IMG/VR virus record: IMGVR_UViG_3300017783_000260 | Location: 1-21,099 of that record | Direction: 5' to 3' (one strand) | DNA length: 21,099 nt | DNA from: a virus | Shown: positions 18,848-21,099 of the stretch, one piece after another | Position numbering within the stretch: position 1 is the stretch's first letter | Layout: every line of letters starts with the position of its first letter | Notes under the pieces: model-generated | Seen by the model: the letters and a program-made list of their open reading frames with translations, nothing else | The model's database searches: none | What the model was told of the DNA's origin: nothing | Translations under genes and position numbers: made by a program

Positions 18848-20020
18848 ATGAAGAAGTTTCAAGGTGGTGGCGGAGTTCCCCGTCAGACGACGATTGGTGG
18901 TCAGCGTCATGATTTGGCGTATATAAACCCGTTTGAGGCGGATTTATTGCGGGCTTATGGTGGGAGTGGTGAGCCGGGTCCGGGCGGAGTTCCTGCGTAT
19001 CGTGTTTATAACAGTAGTTATAACCCGAGCACGATTTCTCGGGATCGAAGCCAAAGCACTGCATCAAGGCAACAAGCGGCAATGGATCGAGAGATTCAAC
19101 GTGATGATAGACCTCGTCCTGCGGAGGAAACGACAGCACAGGCTAGGGCTCGTATGGATAAGGGCTCTAATCAGGGTCCAACTCCCGCGCAGGCGGCGGC
19201 GGCTCAAGCTGCGGCGGCGGCGTCGGCACGAGCGGCGGCTGCTGCGCGAGGACAAGCAGGAAGGGATGCTGCTGCTGCTGCTGCGAAGAAAATTGGAGCT
19301 CCCATGACCTCGACGGAAAGGCAGCGAGAAATTGCGGCACGAGTTCCGACGTATAACGTGGGCCCAGCGAGTATGCGGGGACTAACGAGTAGACAGGGGC
19401 CGTCGAGTGGCGGTATTATGGACACTCTTAGGAATATTCCGATTATTGGTAGTGTTATTGGTAACTATCAAATGGGGATTACCGCTGGGGGTCCGTTAAC
19501 ATCTTTAGAAGAACAGTATAGAAACCTTGTGGACTCTGGAAAATATACGAAAGAAGAGATTGAAGAATACATGGCGGCAACGCGACGAGGTATAGCTCGT
19601 CAGGAGGAAGAGATGTTTGGTGGTGGCGCTCCCCCCGCTGGGGATGACTCGATGCCGTACACGTTGCCTGCTGCTGCGGATCCTTGTCCGGAGGGGTATC
19701 GGATGGATACGGTGACGAATGCGTGTGTTCCAGCGGATGATGTTACTGGCGGAACTCCTCCTGTGGTTCCGGGGTTTCCGGATTTAACACGCCCTGAACC
19801 GGTTGAGGTTCCGACGGTTGTTGGCTCTCCGGACTATACGCAGATGCCTGTTACGGTTGGGGTTCCGCCGTTGTTTCCGGGGGTTGTGCCGATGCCTGAA
19901 ATTACAGGCCCTGTGAATCGAGGATTTATGCCAAGTGAATACGGGGGCCTTTTGGGTATCGCAGGTCCTGATGCTAGATTCACTACTGGTATGCCAACGG
20001 ACATAGATCCGTTTAGGTAA
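18848..20020 (+). CDS. Ala/Gly/Pro-rich structural-type protein with CPEGY motif
   Basis: A 390-residue protein with GAAGGAG 8 bases before the ATG. The N-terminus is Gly/Arg/Gln-rich; residues about 115-145 are an Ala-rich run. A central helical region follows (RNIPIIGSVIGNYQMGI, LEEQYRNLVDSGKYTKEEIEEYMAATRRGIARQEEEMFGGG), then DPCPEGYRMDTVTNACVPAD, a motif I associate with marine-phage virion-type proteins. The C-terminal part is Pro/Val-rich. A 17-residue hydrophobic stretch could touch membrane. Role unknown, probably virion-associated. Its stop overlaps the terminase start (TAATG). Confidence 0.65.
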   Translation: MKKFQGGGGVPRQTTIGGQRHDLAYINPFEADLLRAYGGSGEPGPGGVPAYRVYNSSYNPSTISRDRSQSTASRQQAAMDREIQRDDRPRPAEETTAQARARMDKGSNQGPTPAQAAAAQAAAAASARAAAAARGQAGRDAAAAAAKKIGAPMTSTERQREIAARVPTYNVGPASMRGLTSRQGPSSGGIMDTLRNIPIIGSVIGNYQMGITAGGPLTSLEEQYRNLVDSGKYTKEEIEEYMAATRRGIARQEEEMFGGGAPPAGDDSMPYTLPAAADPCPEGYRMDTVTNACVPADDVTGGTPPVVPGFPDLTRPEPVEVPTVVGSPDYTQMPVTVGVPPLFPGVVPMPEITGPVNRGFMPSEYGGLLGIAGPDARFTTGMPTDIDPFR

Positions 20021-21099
20021 TGAATTTACAGGCATTACCTGAAGAAGCGTTAAAAGAGATCTTAGCCTTAACGGAGGCTAAGAAAACCTTGGATTTGAGG
20101 GAAAAGGCGCATGATCAGTTCATGCCTTTTGCTCATCATGTGTATGAGAACTTCATTGAGGGTCGTCATCACCGGGTTATTGCGGAAAAGTTGGAGCAGG
20201 TAGCGAGGGGCGAGTTAAAGCGGTTAATTATTAATATGCCGCCTCGTCATTCGAAGTCTGAGTTTGCCAGTTATTTGATGCCTGCGTGGTTTTTGGGGCG
20301 GAATCCGAAGTTAAAGATCATTCAGGCTACGCACAACACTGAGTTGGCGGTACGGTTTGGTAGAAAAGTAAGGGATTTGATTGATGATCCAGCGTATAAA
20401 GAGGTTTTTCCAGAGACTAACCTCAAGGAAGATAACAAGGGCGCGGGTAAGTGGGGCACTGACAAGGGTGCTGAATACTTTGCGGCGGGTGTTGGAGCGG
20501 CCATTACGGGTCGTGGTGCGGATTTACTCATCATTGATGACCCGCATTCGGAGCAAGATGCGTTAAGCGAGAGCGCGTTCGACAACGCGTATGAGTGGTA
20601 CACCTCTGGTCCACGGCAGCGTTTGCAGCCAGGGGGTTCTATTATTCTGGTTATGACTCGTTGGGGTAAGAAGGATCTTACTGGTCGTTTATTGCAGGCT
20701 CAGACTGGTGATAAGATGGCGGATCAGTGGGATGTCGTAGAGTTCCCTGCGATTATGCCCAGTAATAAGCCGTTATGGCCGGAGTTCTGGGACAAAGATA
20801 CGTTGTTGTCGATCAAGGCGTCTTTGCCTGTTGGCAAATGGAACGCGCAGTGGCAGCAGCAGCCTACGGCGTCGGAATCTGCGATTATCAAACGTGAGTG
20901 GTGGCAGGACTGGGACAAGGAGAAGATTCCACGGCTGGATTACATTTTGCAGGCGTATGACACGGCGTTTTCGAAGAAAGAGACTGCGGATTACAGTGCG
21001 ATTACGACTTGGGGGGTATTTAAGCCCGAGGAGGGTGGCCCTGATCACATTATTTTGTTGGATGCCCGTCGCGGGCGGTGGAATTTTCCGGAACTCAAG
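20020..21099 (+). CDS. terL: Terminase large subunit (N-terminal 360 residues, runs off the window)
   Basis: The frame opens at ATG 20020 and is open to the last base. Walker A-like MPPRHSKSE (73-81) and Walker B LLIIDDPH (169-176) define the packaging ATPase; MTRWGKKDLTGRLL (212-225) is the typical coupling region. AYDTAFSKKETADYSAITTWG (312-332) begins the RNase-H-like nuclease with its first Asp. It translocates DNA into proheads and cuts genome ends. The order is identical to Terminase_6 type large subunits. It is translated coupled to the previous gene through TAATG and lies about 7.2 kb from the small subunit. Confidence 0.95.
   Translation, partial: MNLQALPEEALKEILALTEAKKTLDLREKAHDQFMPFAHHVYENFIEGRHHRVIAEKLEQVARGELKRLIINMPPRHSKSEFASYLMPAWFLGRNPKLKIIQATHNTELAVRFGRKVRDLIDDPAYKEVFPETNLKEDNKGAGKWGTDKGAEYFAAGVGAAITGRGADLLIIDDPHSEQDALSESAFDNAYEWYTSGPRQRLQPGGSIILVMTRWGKKDLTGRLLQAQTGDKMADQWDVVEFPAIMPSNKPLWPEFWDKDTLLSIKASLPVGKWNAQWQQQPTASESAIIKREWWQDWDKEKIPRLDYILQAYDTAFSKKETADYSAITTWGVFKPEEGGPDHIILLDARRGRWNFPELK

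Overview
The window is part of a tailed double-stranded DNA bacteriophage genome (Caudoviricetes). The evidence is a small terminase subunit, the N-terminal 360 residues of a large terminase, a phage replication module (UvrD-like helicase, archaeo-eukaryotic-type primase, SSB-like protein, SNF2-like helicase), a DNA cytosine methyltransferase and about twenty small genes packed with stop/start overlaps. No rRNA, tRNA, integrase or insertion sequence was found. Several promoter candidates have a well-kept TTGAC -35 box, 17-bp spacing and a weak -10 box. That fits an alphaproteobacterial host, and the glycine-rich virion genes with a CPEGY motif remind me of marine phages; both host inferences are weak.

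Layout. (i) 1-3902, minus strand: replication operon, read right to left as coiled-coil protein, SSB-like protein, terminator, primase, AlpA-like HTH protein and UvrD-like helicase (cut by the window edge). (ii) 3979-5666, plus strand: an SNF2-type helicase with an in-frame TAG just before its last motif, then a small gene. (iii) 5767-11908, minus strand: a long operon of small overlapping genes. It includes a ribbon-helix-helix protein behind a possible RBS-masking hairpin, two HTH proteins, a conserved phage protein with RAMP-like motifs, a ferredoxin-like-fold protein, and a C5 methyltransferase with a second apparently real gene nested in another frame. The operon is interrupted by about 520 bases of non-coding A/C-rich DNA with eight copies of a 10-mer. 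(iv) 11909-12239: divergent control region with three plus three helically phased inverted octamers, a T15 run and the point where C-over-G skew flips. (v) 12240-13143, plus strand: small terminase and a PD-(D/E)XK nuclease whose tail is made of heptanucleotide repeats. (vi) 13221-15986, minus strand: a string of seven small genes, most with their own terminator-like hairpin and a shared leader, plus heptanucleotide repeats at some boundaries. (vii) 15987-16358: divergent non-coding region with an 18-bp palindrome, a G-quadruplex motif and hairpins. (viii) 16359-21099, plus strand: late operon with an ART-PolyVal-like ADP-ribosyltransferase candidate, a Met/Gly-repeat protein, an Ala/Gly/Pro-rich protein and the large terminase (cut by the edge).

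How it fits together. The left arm would copy the genome: primase and helicases, with SSB-type C-terminal tips on two proteins. The middle arm carries host-interaction and regulatory genes, including DNA methylation, which commonly protects phage DNA from restriction. The right arm makes virion and packaging proteins. The points most worth a second look are the dual-frame methyltransferase locus, the A/C-rich repeat region, the symmetric repeat region at 12.1 kb, and the cassette-like small-gene block with its repeated leader.
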